Positions 1-14,539 are shown, counted from the first letter of the stretch. The stretch is DNA of 64,000 nt from Chrysomallon squamiferum (GCA_012295275.1 CM022673.1:15971310-16035309); one strand, 5' to 3'. Made by a program: numbers and translations. The notes: generated by a model not told the origin, from the sequence alone.

Positions 1-104
1 GAGATGGATGAAAAACAGATAATGAAGTAACAAGAATGTCTTTATTATGTGAGTTCTTTTTTTATTTTCCATATTAATTTTTTTAATTCACACATTCTTA
101 CCTG

Positions 105-758
105 ATGCACACACAAATGTACTGATACATACACAGCTATACAAGCACACACAAATATACACATACAAACACACACAAATGTACTGATACATACACAGCT
201 ATACAAGCACACACAAATATACACATACATACACACACAAATGTACTGATACATACACAGCTATACAAGCACACACAAATACACAGCTATACAAGCACAC
301 ACAAATGTACTGATACATACACAGCTATACAAGCACACACAAATACACAGCTATACAAGCACACACAAATGTACTGATACATACACAGCTATACAAACAC
401 AAATATACACATACAAACACACACAAATGTACTGATACATACAAGCTATACAAGCACACACAAATGTTTTGATACATACACAGCTATACAAGCACACACA
501 AATGTACTGATACATACACAGCTATACAAACACACAAATATACACATACAAACACACACAAATGTACTGATACATACACAGCTATACAAGCACACACAAA
601 TGTACTGATACATACACAGCTATACAAGCACACACAAATGTACTGATACATACACAGCTATACAAGCACACACAAATATACACATACAAACACACACAAA
701 TGTACTGATACATACACAGCTATACAAGCACACACAAATATACACATACAAACACACA
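105..758. repeat. CA-rich minisatellite, about 12 copies of a core of roughly 38 bp
   Basis: Twelve copies of a core containing GTACTGATACATACACAG then CTATACAAGCACACAC, several separated by an extra block ATATACACATACAAACACAC. Units therefore come in short and long forms, a higher-order arrangement. The minus strand is open over the first part (Cys/Val/Tyr-rich), but that is only the repeat being read in frame. It lies downstream of SETDB1, outside its coding sequence. Confidence 0.9.
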
Positions 759-1491
759 GGGAAAAAAGATTTTAAAAAAAAATTACTCTTCTGAAGAGCA
801 TAATCTAGCTACTTTCGTTTTCTTTTTCATTCTTCGAAAATACAATTTTATCCAGTTTTTATTTTAGCCTTTCTTGTGATGAACTGTCCCATCAACTCTC
901 TGTTGAAACTGGATATGATACGATACACTGTGAAGATGTTAGAATGGTCTCATTTTACTCTTCTGTCATTTTAAAGAGTCCACCCAGAACTTTGTGTCTT
1001 GGTAACACAGCGAGGATGTGTGTATGTACTGACACAGGTATGTTAATGTTAAAGCAGCCTCTGCTCTACCTGCAACTGCAGAAACAATGCAACATCATCT
1101 TTCATATCAAACAGACACAATATTTCTGTTTCTTTTTTTCCATTGCAACTCTGGCTGTCTGTCTGTAATAAATTACATCACTGTGTTAATGTTAACAAAG
1201 TCTGTAAAAAAAAATTAATATAACATCATCTTTCATGTTATGTATTGTGTATCTCAGTGTATTAATGTTAACAATTTCTGCAGAAAATGTAATATGATGT
1301 CGTCTCTCATGCTAAACTAAAGTCTGCCTCTGATAACTACAGATATAGATGTATATCACAAAGTATGTTGATGCTGATGGTGACTGTCTCTATACTGCAG
1401 AGTACAGTATTTATGACAATGGTTCTATGAAGCAGTTTATATGACTGAATGGTTCTGATGAAGCAGTTTATATGACTGAATGGTTCTGATG
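759..1491 (-). other. SETDB1 3' UTR / downstream flank with degenerate repeats
   Basis: No exon-like reading frame is seen. Three decayed copies of a 60-80-bp block (about 1041-1110, 1178-1240 and 1258-1318) share TTAATGTTAA and a following ATCATCTTTCAT-like stretch. A tighter 31-bp repeat at about 1417-1490 (core TGAAGCAGTTTATATGACTG) abuts the SETDB1 stop codon. A minus-strand AATAAA-like word occurs near 866. Whether the mature 3' UTR spans this block cannot be told from DNA alone. Confidence 0.5.
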
Positions 1492-2692
1492 TTACAGAAG
1501 TCTTCCTCTGCACTGAGGAGAGCCACAGTAACAGTACAAGACTTTGTCAGGCACACTCCCCACCTCATAGTTGTAGTCCCATGTCATCTCTGTACCAGCA
1601 CGAATGTACCTGAAACAAACAGAATAAACCTGTTAAAAAACAACACTTCTGTAAAGGGTAAAAAAAAAAAACTTGCTACTTTCATTTTCATAATCTGTCA
1701 GCCTGCATCAGTACATTTGTTTGTGTGCACAGCTTAATCTGTGTGAATCGTGATTAACAACATTTGAAGGGTTTCTGTTATAATACATTATTACAACAAA
1801 CAGTGTTGTTCTATTATGCCATCCCAGTCATTTCATACGCACATATTAATACCAAAGGTTGCTGTTCAGTACAAATAAAACTTTGATAAAATAACCTGAA
1901 AAAACATACAATGCATTTATGAAATTGCTTCATTCTGCGATTAAATGCAATTTATATAAAGTTGTAAATTCCTATTTTAAAAAAGAAATAATAATAAAAC
2001 TTTGAAAAAAAGGAATATTTAAATTAAATTTTCAATTATTTCTAAGAAATAAAAACTTACTCTCCAGCAAAGAAAGCCACCCAAGGAAACCTGAGATCAT
2101 GAGTGTCAACAAAGATGTTCTGGACAAACACATTAGGAGAACAGCTGTGCTGTAAATGAAGTAGAAAATCATTAATAATTTGTGCTTTTAAATAATTTCA
2201 ATTAAAAAAATATTCATACTTACAAACCAAACAAAATCTTTGTAAATATAATACTGTCAAAAAGGCACAAAGAAAATGAAAAGTAGTATGATTAATAATA
2301 ATGGAAAATATACATTTGATACCATTTTTTTAAATTATTTTTTTATTATTATTATGTTTGTTGTTTTTTGTTTGTTTTCAGTATAGCAATTTATTATAAA
2401 CATACAAAAAAAAAAAGAGGAAAATTTTGTTTTCATTTATTAATAGTTAAGAGGGGCATTCAGAAATAAAACCTTACATAAAATATATTTAAATTATTTG
2501 TTTGCCTGATAAAAAAAAAATGTCCATTAATTTCCTGTACCTAATGATATTCTTAGTTCTGAAATGTTTATCTACTTACATTCAAGTATCTACCAATATT
2601 CCCCATAGATTTGGCATCCATGATGTAACACGACTGTCCATCTTTGAAATAGTATCGCGTACCAGGTCTTTTATCTCCTTCTTCTTCGTTCT
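1492..2692 (-). other. SETDB1: SETDB1 SET domain, C-terminal half, and post-SET
   Basis: Residues about 1184-1289, exons 2580-2692, 2061-2149 and 1492-1609. [20 protein letters not shown], then RYLN/HSCSPN, with the NHSC motif split exactly by the intron. Then [20 protein letters not shown] and [13 protein letters not shown], carrying the catalytic-site Tyr. The post-SET zinc motif follows as [13 protein letters not shown] (Cys 1277, 1279, 1284). The TAA stop directly follows RGRLL, the same end as the human enzyme. All residues expected for methyltransferase activity are present. Confidence 0.96.
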
Positions 2693-5600
2693 CTTTAGTT
2701 TTTTCTAATTGTTAATTAGAATAAAAATAACAATAACTAATACTGTCATAAAATGTTGCTACAAGTACTATCCAGTGAAATCTTTCTATCCGTTTTTCAT
2801 GTTGAGAGAATGAAAGCTTTTTCATAATTATTATTTCTTTTTGGGTCCATTCATTGTTTTCATTTTATTATGCTGGTTTCTGTTTTGTTTAGTATGCTGA
2901 TACTCCAGTTATCATCTGATTACAATATTGTAATCAAGTAATTTATTATTTGGACTTGAAATTTTCTTAAAACTTAAAGAAATATTAAAATTTAAAAAAT
3001 GTTAACCCAAAATAAAAACTACTTACTATTTGTATGTTTTTCATCTCCAGTTCTAGGATTTGGTAGATTTTTCCAAAGTGAACCACCCAAACTCTTTCTT
3101 GCTGGAAACAGAATCAAAACAATTATTCAAAGCTTACAATTATAATTAATCTCAATTTAAAATCTTTAATGTAAAGATTAAAATATATTTTTAAAATGAA
3201 AAATACATATGTGTTACTTGCAGGAATTATATTATTTTTTTTTTTTTCTTTGATAGCAAATTCAGAACAACTCAAATTACACTCTAATTTCTTTTATTAT
3301 TATCATCATAATCATCATCATCATCATCAGCATCTTCATCATCATTATTTGTAGAAGTAGAAGCAACAGTAGCTGTGCTAATAGTAACAGTATTATTATT
3401 TCAGCATTATTATTATTTTTTTTTGTAAACTGTTGCTAAATTCAGTTAAATAATTTCTACGACAAAATTTCTATGTTTGTTATTTTTAGCAAATTTAATG
3501 CAGATAGTTATCAGTTATAAAATACTAAAATTTCACCTGTAAGCTTGCGCCCAATTTTTGGTTTTTCTTCATCAGTATCAGTATCACCTTAAAGAAAGAA
3601 AGAAATTTAAAATGCTTTGATACAAAACTGGACCATATTTACATGGATGCTGAGCAACACATTTTATTAATGACTGTATAACTCTAAGGAAAATATTAAT
3701 GAAATACAAGAGAAAACTTAAAGGCTGCTGTGAATGGTGCTTTACAAATAAATGTATTTACCTGTTAATTCTGACTTTCTTGGAGTTCCACTTGGAGTTT
3801 TCACAGAATCAGCTGAAAATAAATAAATAAATAAATAATTACAAGATAGCAATGTTATGTTTAATATTGTCCAAACAGAATATTTACAAACTTATTTTTT
3901 TATCAATGATGACATGGTAGGAGATAGGGATTTTATTTGTAGGGGGGCTCTACCTATTCTTTCTGCCGTTTGGAGAGAGAGAGTTAATTACTTCTGAAAA
4001 ACATTTATAATTACACTTTCTCTCAGCACCAGTAATCATTAACCATGTTATTTTGTCAATTAATGAACACTTAACAAGTATTAATTTTAAAAATATGTTT
4101 TTTAAAAAATAAAAAATAACACCAATAATCATTCATAAATAATAAACTGTTGTTGTTGGTGTTATTATTATTATTATTATTATTACTAATTTTATTACTT
4201 TTATTATCATTAATATTATTATTATTATTACTATTATTATTATTATTATTATTATTTTTTTTTTTTTTTTTATTATTAATACTATCACTAATTTTATTAT
4301 CTTTATCATTATTATTATTATTATTATTACTAATTTTATTCTTTTTATTATTATTATCATTGATATTATTATTATTACCACTAGCATGTCTCTTTCTGGT
4401 TTTCTCTGGAATTGGTACTGTCACTGGTGGTGGTTCTGGTGGGGGTTCTGGAGGATCCAGATCAGGAAGTTCATCTACATCCATGGATGATGGATCTTTA
4501 GCTTCTATTCGTGAAAAGATATTTTCTTTTTTCACTTTATCTGCTGATGTTGTATTCAAACCTGCATCTTCATCGTCATCCACATCAATGGGTTCCTTTG
4601 TGATACTCTCTACCCAGTCTGCTGTCTTTTTTTCAGACCTAGAATATTTAATGTTTAGTATGTCTAGTTGATGTAAATGTACAATAATATTGTTATATTT
4701 AATTACTAACATATCTAGTTGATGTATGAATGTTGAGTGTTTGTTTGTTTATGTATGTGTATGTATATATATATATATATATATCTAAGTATCTATCTAT
4801 ATACAAATACATACTGAATGTAACTGTAATATTTAATTATTAATATATTCAGTTGATGGGTATCTATGTGTATGTGTGTATGTGTATAACTGTAATATTT
4901 AATGCCTAATATAGGTAACTGATGTTTATATGTACAGTATTTAATAATTATGTAACACTGGTACATATGCAAAATCTATCTGATAACTATTCTAAAGTAT
5001 TTAATGTTTAGTACATCTACTTAGGTTATATTAAAAATTAAAAGCTAAAATATTTAACATTTATTTAATAGATGAAATCAATAGATGAAATGTCATAAAA
5101 ATTTTAAAAAATTAACTGACAAATAATAAATATTAAAAAGAAATAACATATTTTTAATAAGTAACTGAATATTAACAAATGTATATATATATAAAAAATA
5201 ATAATAATTATTATAATAAATTAAACAAATGATCTGTACTCCAGATTCAATAATTTGTCATCATTCATTTAATTATTTAATTACAATTTACTATTTAACA
5301 GTTTAATTATGTATGAATATAAGAAAAATTTAAGTTATACAATACTGTATTATTCTGAAGATTTTCCAAAAATTAAATTTTTAGAGAAAAATATATAATC
5401 TTTGTAAAACAAAAATATCAATTAACTTATAAATTTTAGCTTTTTAACCTTCCAATAATTATAATTAACCATTTCATGCAATTAACTTAAAGGATAATAT
5501 GATTTTAAAAATAAAGGTGAAAAGAAAACAGAACATGAAAGATATCCGTGGTGTTGTGAAACAGTATTAGTTAATAATGTTCTGTATACTTCCAACTGAA

Positions 5601-8600
5601 TGTTTTATTTATATGTGGTTAACATCCTTTATCCTTTGCTAAAAATAAAGTATTACAATTAAAATACTGTACTTCTAATGCAATGGTTGTTAAATTGGTC
5701 AGTATCAATCCCTGGAGATTGATGGGATTTCCCAAGTGGTCAATAAAAATTCAGGGTTCAAAAGAGGTAGGTCAATAAATATACCAGGATCACAGGTACT
5801 TTGGCAAGATATATGTATGTGTCTATATTATACATATGTATTGCCAAAGTTTATTTACCTTTAAATAGAGACATATATTATTTATGAAAATCTATTTATT
5901 TTACATGTCTGTGTGTCAGTGATAGATTAAGGATTCCACAAAGAGGTCAACTGTCTAAAAGGTTTACAACACATTTTACTTGGAATTGTCAAAAAGTCTT
6001 TACAGACAGATCAATACATCACTTGTACTGTGATCTGACATATTTCTGATATCTTTACTAATGATAATAATGAAGCAGGTCTCTAGAAAGTAATAATTAC
6101 ACTGAAGCATACACAAAATTATTTAATCTGTTTGTGTACACAACCACAGGAAACTTTTCAGATGAGTAATACAATAGTCAAACCAACCATAAAGTCAGCC
6201 TGTATTATTTTCAGAACTGTCAAAATATATTTTTATATTTTAGATCTGGTAATTGATACTAATTCTAATACTTAATTCTCCAAGACTTTTTAAATAAAGA
6301 ATATCTTTTCAATAAATGAAATAATAATTTAAATGGAAAAAAATTAATTCCAGTTGCCAGTTACAGAAAATACAATTTTTAAACAAAATAACTTCGTTGA
6401 TGTTGTTGAAAGGTTTTTATTATTTTTTCAATTTATCTGATGTTTAATTAATATTTAAAAATATAAATTGCTTTATATGATCTTTATATCTTTGAAAATG
6501 TTCCAGCTAAAATAAAAAATAAAAAATAATATTTCTCAAAAACGTACCAAAATATAAGTGATTTCTAAGGAATTTTAAATTAACAGAATTAAAGAGTAAA
6601 ATGCATTTATCTTATAACTGATTATCTCATAGGTTAGGCTTTATGGCAGGGGTGACATCATTTTGTTAGAATTTAGTAATGAACAAGGAAGAGAAGATGA
6701 AAATGTTAATATATGTTAATGATTATCAAAAAATAAATAAATACAATAATAAACATATTGAAATAATAATAATAAAAACATCTTCTAAAGAAAGTACCAG
6801 CTACTGCTTGGCTATTTGTGTGTGCATGTGTGTACGTGTGCGTGTGCATGTGCATGTGAGCATGTGTCTTTAATAAGCTGATTTACAATGTCATGTAAAA
6901 TATCATTTGATGAAATGAAACTGAATATTCTATTCTGACTAAAGAGAAATTATTTATCAATCAACTGAATTTTGTTTTAAATTATTATTATACGTTAATA
7001 CATTACTTGTGTGTGTTGTACATGTATTAAACACATAAGTGAAACCTGCCTAAACCATTTACTGTAAAATGAATATTAACTTTACAGAGAGATTTTTTTT
7101 TATATCCAGCATTCACATTTTGGGACTCACAATATCCAAATGCATTGAGTGTATGTTTGTTTGTATGGATGTTTCTATATATGTATGTATGTATGGATGT
7201 TTCTATGTAATATTTATGTATGCATCATAAGTATGTATGTATGGATGTTTCTATGTATATATGAATGTATGTATGTATGTAATATTATGTATGCATCATA
7301 AGTATGTATGTATGTGTGTATGTCTGTTTTGAATTGTATTAAACTGTGTTGTGTTTATTATACTGTATATATTGTATTCATATGCGTCTTACTCATACAT
7401 TTTTTTATTAATTTAAAAAAATAGGAATTTATTCCAAAATATTCATAAGTGAAGGTTTTAATTAAAAAAAAAAAAAAAAACACAAACAAACATTAAAAAA
7501 GGAAAAAAAAGGAAAAATAAAACTTTTTTAAGTGCTGTATTTCTTGTTAATGTTTTTGTATGGTAACTAAATTAAGGTCAGTTTTATTGTTGTTGCTGTT
7601 GTTTTTTGGGGTGGTTTTGATGGGGTGTACTTTTTGGAAAATATTGTCTTTTGGAAATTCCTATAAATGAGTTTAAATAGAAATGGAAGAAACTGGATAA
7701 GAAATGTTTTGCATAGCTTTTTGTTTCCTATTTATTCATAAGTTGGTTTAAGCAGATTTCAGTATTTTAAAATCTCCTATTTTCATATCTACTTATACAC
7801 ATATAAATTATACCAAACAATAATAATCAGCATACCTCATGTGCACATTCTTTGTTAATGTATTTGTAAATAAATATATCTGTAATAATATCTACAATAG
7901 TTTACAGAATATAAAAATAATAACAATATTAATGTTAATGAAAAAAATTTTGTTTATATTTTAATGTTAAATATTTATTTTTTTATATATAAATATAGTA
8001 TTTTAGATTCTATTAATTCCTTTCTTTTTCATGGGTGAAAGTACTGGGTTTTTTAACGTTTTTTATATATGACCCTATAAATTTTGATAAATATATTAAT
8101 TTATATATTAATTTACATATTAATTTACTAAACACTGTCAACCATACACTGAAACAAGAAAAAAAAAAATTAAAATTAAAAAATTTTAAAAAGAAAGAAT
8201 GAAAGAAGATAATTACAAAAAAATCATAATAATAAATATAACAAGCATTATCTTGACTCTAAAATTAAAAGTTACTCGAAATATGATATTATTAATTTTT
8301 TTTAATTCAGAAACATATGTTACTATTTTAAAAAAAAAAAAAATGAAAGTGAAATAAAGTCACCAAAACCAGAAACTGAACTTCCAGCAGTAACCACAAC
8401 ATCTTTGCTAAGTTTTCAAAGATACAGATTTAAAAGAATCTTTGGAAAAGCAAAGTAAAGATGGGGGCAAAAAAATGAAACAATTTTGATTAATGTGTTG
8501 ATACATACATGTCTTAGTATCACCAAAATTATAAAACAACAGGCAAGATATTATGACTTACTAATGTTAAAAAATAAATGATTCCTGATATTACTTTTGT

Positions 8601-11600
8601 TAATAATATATACTGGAAATAGTAACATTTTAAAAAGGTTCAAGGAAATGCTGCTTATTAAGCTTAAAGATATACTGCTCAGATCACCAGTCAGTCTGTA
8701 TTGATCTTTTGTTTCTGTTCAGCATCTAGATATGTGTTTTATGTGCAAGTATGTCTGAGTTCGCATATACAAATTATGTTAAAAAAATAAAAAATAAAAA
8801 TTAGATCAGTTGATAACAGAACATGTCATCAAAATTACTGATTTATTCAATTTTTTTTTTAAGCTATTTAAATGTTACTTTCAATCAATTTTGTTTCACA
8901 TTTAAAAAAAAAAAAATTATTATTATTAAATTCTTACCATTTGAACAAGAATTTAAGGAGTGATAAAAAAAAAAGATACCTGTTACTCAAAAGAGAATGT
9001 TGTATGTATCTGACTACAGGTTAAAAAGTAGAGTGCAGATGAGATTTGCTGAAACAAAGCAAAGAGAAAGGATAGAAAAGCATCAACCAACATGACTCGC
9101 CATTCTTTGCTGTCACCCGAAGTTGAGTCTCGTTTTATCACAATCTTTTTCAATGTCTTCTCTCCTTCAGTCTTCATTGCATTGTCCGACGATTTCGTGC
9201 TTTTAGACGACCTTCTTCTGGAGTGTGATTAAAAAAGAATACATAATAATTATCATCAAAAGTAACATGAGAATATGAATGATTCAAACATTTACTGAAA
9301 AAATGCTAAGGCTCTATCCTTTGAATGTAAATTTAAAATTTTGGCTTTCTGTTGTAAACATAAACATTTTTGTCTTGTGCACTTTCAAGCTGTATTATAT
9401 AAATAACATAAATCTCTCCACAATATTGAAGATTAAGTTTAAAGTTTTATTGAAGAATTAAAACAGTTCTGACCTAGGGTGATAAAATAATAATTTTTTT
9501 TATTTGAAGTGTATAAACAAATATTTTTACCTTGTGTCATGACGTTTTGGTTCAACTGATCCTTTTTCTTCTGTAAGGCCTCCTTTCTTCAGAGAAAAAT
9601 CACTGCAAAATAAATTAGCAAACTCAGATAATTACACAAATTTAAAATAACATTTAACTGACATTTTCATAAACCAGTCAGCTATTTCAACATTTATTTC
9701 TCAACTCTTGAGTTTTCATCATAAAATAAACCTGTTTCAAGTTAAAATAATTTTATTTGACTGTTTTCATAAATAATTCTTAATACACATGTAATTTATT
9801 AGGAGTAAATATTAGTATTTGGTTTTTTTTAATGTAAACTGATCTGCAGTATTATAAATGTTGTTACTTATGTTATTTTTATTTTATTGCCTGTGTTTGT
9901 TAATGCTTATAATGAAGAATACTTTAGTAGTTTACAAACTTAATAAAAATAAATAAATAAAAGAAACAAAATAAAAATGTACCATACTTCAAAATGCATA
10001 TTTAAGCTAATGTAAACAAACAAACAAATAAATAAAAATAAATAAAAAACAAATAAAGAAATAAGCAAGTAAAGCAAACCAAGATCTAAACCTATCAGAG
10101 CTGTGTTCGATTTCTTTATCAGAATCATCATCATCTACTTCAGAACTGCTGCTGTGTTCCGGTTCAATGACTTCACTTTCGTAACCCTCCTTCTGTCGTT
10201 CCACAACTTCAATGAAGTCCAGTTCAGCCAGATACTCATCCCCATACTGCTTACCATCCTGGAAGTTCAATGTGTCATCATTTTTATCAGTTGGAAATGA
10301 TTAAATATTGTATTTTAACAAGCAATCTTCCTAAGTTTTTAATTTTTATTTGTTTTTTAAAAGAAGTTCTTTATACTTCTTTAGAAGATATTAATGCTTC
10401 AATTATGGTAGAGATTACTGTAGAATGTTTTACTATTATAAAACTTTATCATGAGCAAAGATTTGTTGGCAATGAATGGACAATCATTTAAGATGCTCGC
10501 ATTTAATTTATGCCATAACTATATATTACTGTATGTAGACTGAAATATTAATAAAATAAAATAAAATAAAATAAAATCATAATTTGTTTTCTAAAAACCA
10601 TATGAATGGAAAAAATTTCTTCTCTATTTCTGTGTGGATCTTTGGAGTTACTTGGGTTTTTTTTAAAACAACTATTGAGCAAAATGCTGTTTGTTCACAG
10701 TGAGAGAGACTGTGATGTCGTAAACTAGAGATTATGTAAAAGACTGGAACCTACTTCATTGGCTCCCTTTTCTGTGAGCAGCTGGCCAGCATAAATACAG
10801 AGAAATGAACCACTAGGTACATCATCTAGACATCGCAAACCCCAACCTCTGTCAAAATTAATTATCAAAATTTGTGCAAAATAGTTCATCAATTCAAATC
10901 ATTTAACAAAATAAATAAATATTAATATAAATTGTTCACTGATTCAAATTATTAAACAAAATAAATAAAAATTAATAAAATATGAATGACTTTAAACCTT
11001 TTTTATTAAATTATCAATATCAAATATCTATTTTCCATTTTCTTTCTGATGGTTGTCTCAGAGTCATCATACATGATAACAAATAATTACAGTTTAACTG
11101 AACATTAACACCATTAAAAAATTAAAATTAAAATTTTTGATAATGTAATTATACTATAGCTCTTTTATCTATTCATTATTTTTATTCTCATTTTGGGGCT
11201 GTCAGAAATGTATTTTGTGTGTCAGTGTGTGTGTTTGTGTGTGTATGTGCAATAGTAATTAATATATATGTAAGCAAAATGTAAAAAATAAATGAATAAA
11301 ATTTACTTTTTCTCTGTTTTGAAGCACTGAAGTCGAATGGAGAGGCCATTTTGAGCAACTTTATTAACACAGCGATTGTCACAGGAACATCGACTATTGC
11401 ATTCATATATCCTGTAATAAATATTTTAAAATATGTCACAACGCAAGATAAATAATACATATTTAGAAAAAATCAAGTGATTTATTTCATAATATTTTAA
11501 TTCTTTCAGTCTATAAAATAACAATATATATACATATTAAAAGGCAACAGTAATAATGACAATAACATCGACAACAACAACAACAATAATAAAAATTAGT

Positions 11601-14310
11601 GGTAGTAATGACTAAAATAATAATCGTAATAACATCAAACATAGAAATAATAATAATAATAATAATAATATAATAATATAATAACTAATGGTAATAATGA
11701 CAATAATAATAATCCTAACAACAACAACAACAACATTAATAACAATAATAATAAAGTACATATCAGAAATTAAAAACTTTCTATTCTAAAAAATATATAA
11801 AAATAATCAAGATAATGTGCAATCTAAATGAATATGTAAATAGGAAGATACTACATACCCTGTGAATACTGGCTCATTAAGTCTCCTGTTCTCATATCCT
11901 ATAGTATCCTGATCAATCAGTGATTTGGCCTGTTGTATTGTCATCTGTATACATTGGCACTTAGTCCTGTCCTGTTTAAATTATCAAATTTCAAAAGTAA
12001 ATAATAAATTTTCTTAATTAATTTTGAAAAAGAACAATAAAATGCCTCATTTAAATAACACCTAAAATATATATGCACTATATCCATCAAGGTAACATAT
12101 CTAATGAATGATATTTTGTAAGAATTAACATTTGATGATCATTGTGGAAACAAAATGTCAATGAAATTTAAATATTTATCAATTAAAATTCAGATATTTT
12201 TTTTATTATTATTATTATTGTTATTTTTATAAACATTAGATTTTAATGGAATTTTTTTTCTTTATTTCATCTTATACCCCAAATTACAACATGTAATAAA
12301 TATAATAAAATAATTAAATGAAAAAACAATTATTAACATACCCGGCAACTGTAAACCTCAATCAACAATATGTAATACATAGAACAAATAATCAAATGAA
12401 ACAAATTATCAGCATACTCTACAGTTATCAGTGCAGGTACAGCACATCAGAAAATCTTGATCCAAGTTGATTTTTACTCCTTTAGCTGGAACGCGAACAT
12501 TAGAATATTCTACATAGTCTGGGTATTCTCGATTCACTCCATTCACACATGATATTGGAACATTTTCTTTACCATATGATAAATCTTTTATGTCGCAGAA
12601 CGTCTGGAAAATAAATTTAAAATAAATTATCGAACTAAAACTAGCAGTTTTGACAGTTATTAAGTGTTCCATATCTATATTAGTCAAACCAGTGTTTTGA
12701 TTAGCATATGTTTTATAGAAGCCTACTACTTCTTTCTCAGTTTGATTCTGATTTTGATTTTCTAACAAATTATTTCCTTTTACTATTAATTTTATCCAAA
12801 AAATGAACATCTACAGTTCATACAGACATATTTTAATCTGCATAATGTTTCTAAACTTGTGAAATCATTAATCAAAATCAGTTAATAATTTAATATAAAA
12901 TATATAACAATTACAGTGTGTTTTATGCACTATAGTAACTAACATTATCAGTCTGCTATATATTTATTGTAATTGTTAAATTTAAAAAGTATTGACAATA
13001 CCTTCATTGGAACAAACTCAGTATGGGTATGAAGATATGGATCATAACAGAACAGGTCGATGGTAAGCTTGGAGTCAGTGATGAGGAGGTAGTGGTCACA
13101 TTCTTCAATAGTGCGCAGTCGACGTCCACATGGTGCACGGTACATGACAATACGGCGATTTCGCATCTTGCAGATGTGTCTGTTTTATATAATAACAGTT
13201 GTGTTTAGAATAACAGTTGTTTTCTAATGAGAATTGAAACATAAAAGACAAACTTTGAAATCTTTTAAAATGGAATCTTGCTAAGCTAAAACACAATGAA
13301 AAATAACCCTTGGCAAGCATGTATGAATGAATGATTGGAAGTAAACATGGGGACTGAACCAGGTGTGTTTATTAAGGGATGGTTGGGTATGAATAGAGGA
13401 CATCTTGATGAAGGATAGATGGACAGATTACAGATGGAAATATTTATATACAGTAAATATGTAGCTGGATGAAAAGATGAATAGAGAGATGATGAAATGA
13501 CTGACACTGAAAATATGATTAGATGAGTGAACAGACTGCAGGACAGATGGAGAGATGATGGACAAGAAGAGGAGAAAATTTGGAAAGATCAAAGTATGAT
13601 CCAGAGAGCAAAAGAACAACAGAGGTATGAAAATAAACAGATGAAGAAGACTAGATTACTGGATATATAATTATGAATGAATATTTTTTGTTAATCCTAA
13701 CCTTTCCCATCCAAACAACATAGGTTTGCGAAGAGGATTTTTTCCTTTGTGTTTCTGAGGGTCATCATCATTATCTTTCAGACACAAAGGACTGCATTGA
13801 TGTGGAACTGAAAATGAAGATAAATAAATTTTAAATAGAACAAAGGTTCATATTTATATATATATATAAAAGAAAGAAATTGAGAAAATGAGAGACAGAA
13901 CTGACCAAGATATAGAGATAAGAAAGTATAAAGGGATAACAATATATGAGAGAAGAAAGATATTAAATATTATTTTCATATTACTTTTAAGATATATAGA
14001 CATGGAAATTATATATTTTAAATGTAACTACAAAATATACATTTGTGAGGGTAAATGATATTTTACATTTTAATTTTATATATTACTATTTATTTTATCA
14101 CATTTCAGTTACTAATGACACTAACTGTATGTGGGTCTCTTCTTATCATTCACATCAATTACTGTGTCCAGTCTTTTCCCCATACCTTCAACATCTGTAA
14201 TATACATGATTATTAATAATAAAGTGTGTATACATGTGTCAGAGACAGAGGAAGACAGGAAGTGGGAGAAAAAGAAAGACAGAGAGTCAGAAAAATTCAG
14301 AGTGATGGAG

Positions 14311-14375
<65 letters not shown>

Positions 14376-14499
14376 CTTAGTAGAATCTATAATTCAGACA
14401 ACCATCTAATCATGAAGAAAATGATATTATTTATCTATAAACATTTTTCTGTTTTATATAAATTTTAAGAATTAGTACCAAAAAAAAAAAACAGCTTGC

Positions 14500-14539
<40 letters not shown>

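Larger units (their letters stand above)
3027..9602 (-). other. SETDB1: SETDB1 SET-insert exons 24-30
   Basis: Residues about 969-1183, low-complexity and charged: [17 protein letters not shown] (9531-9602), a Lys/Ser-rich exon (9117-9217), a tentative microexon (8980-9013), an acidic-then-proline exon (4379-4638; [27 protein letters not shown]) and three short exons (3762-3812, 3537-3587, 3027-3101) with [11 protein letters not shown] and [15 protein letters not shown]. In vertebrates this insert carries monoubiquitination and automethylation sites. The intron 4639-8979 is the largest of the gene; I see no further exon in it. Confidence 0.8.

Noticed and set aside
45-254. Cys/Val/Tyr-rich open frame
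   Set aside because: A CA-repeat minisatellite read in frame; no start context or homology.
4150-4671. Plus-strand Leu-rich 173-codon frame
   Set aside because: Antisense of the same microsatellite and SETDB1 exon.
4071-4712. 213-codon minus-strand open frame with poly-Asn
   Set aside because: Only 4379-4638 is real coding sequence (a SETDB1 exon); the rest is intron retention through an AAT microsatellite.
5700-8900. Additional SETDB1 exon in the 4.3-kb intron
   Set aside because: No open segment with both borders and a fitting phase was found apart from the 34-nt candidate at 8980.
12604-12810. Extension of SETDB1 exon 19 toward an upstream Met
   Set aside because: The AG acceptor at 12604 joins in phase with the MBD exon; the extension has no homology.
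14131-14409. Arg/Glu-repeat open frame
   Set aside because: A (GA)n microsatellite plus the antisense of SETDB1 exon 16.
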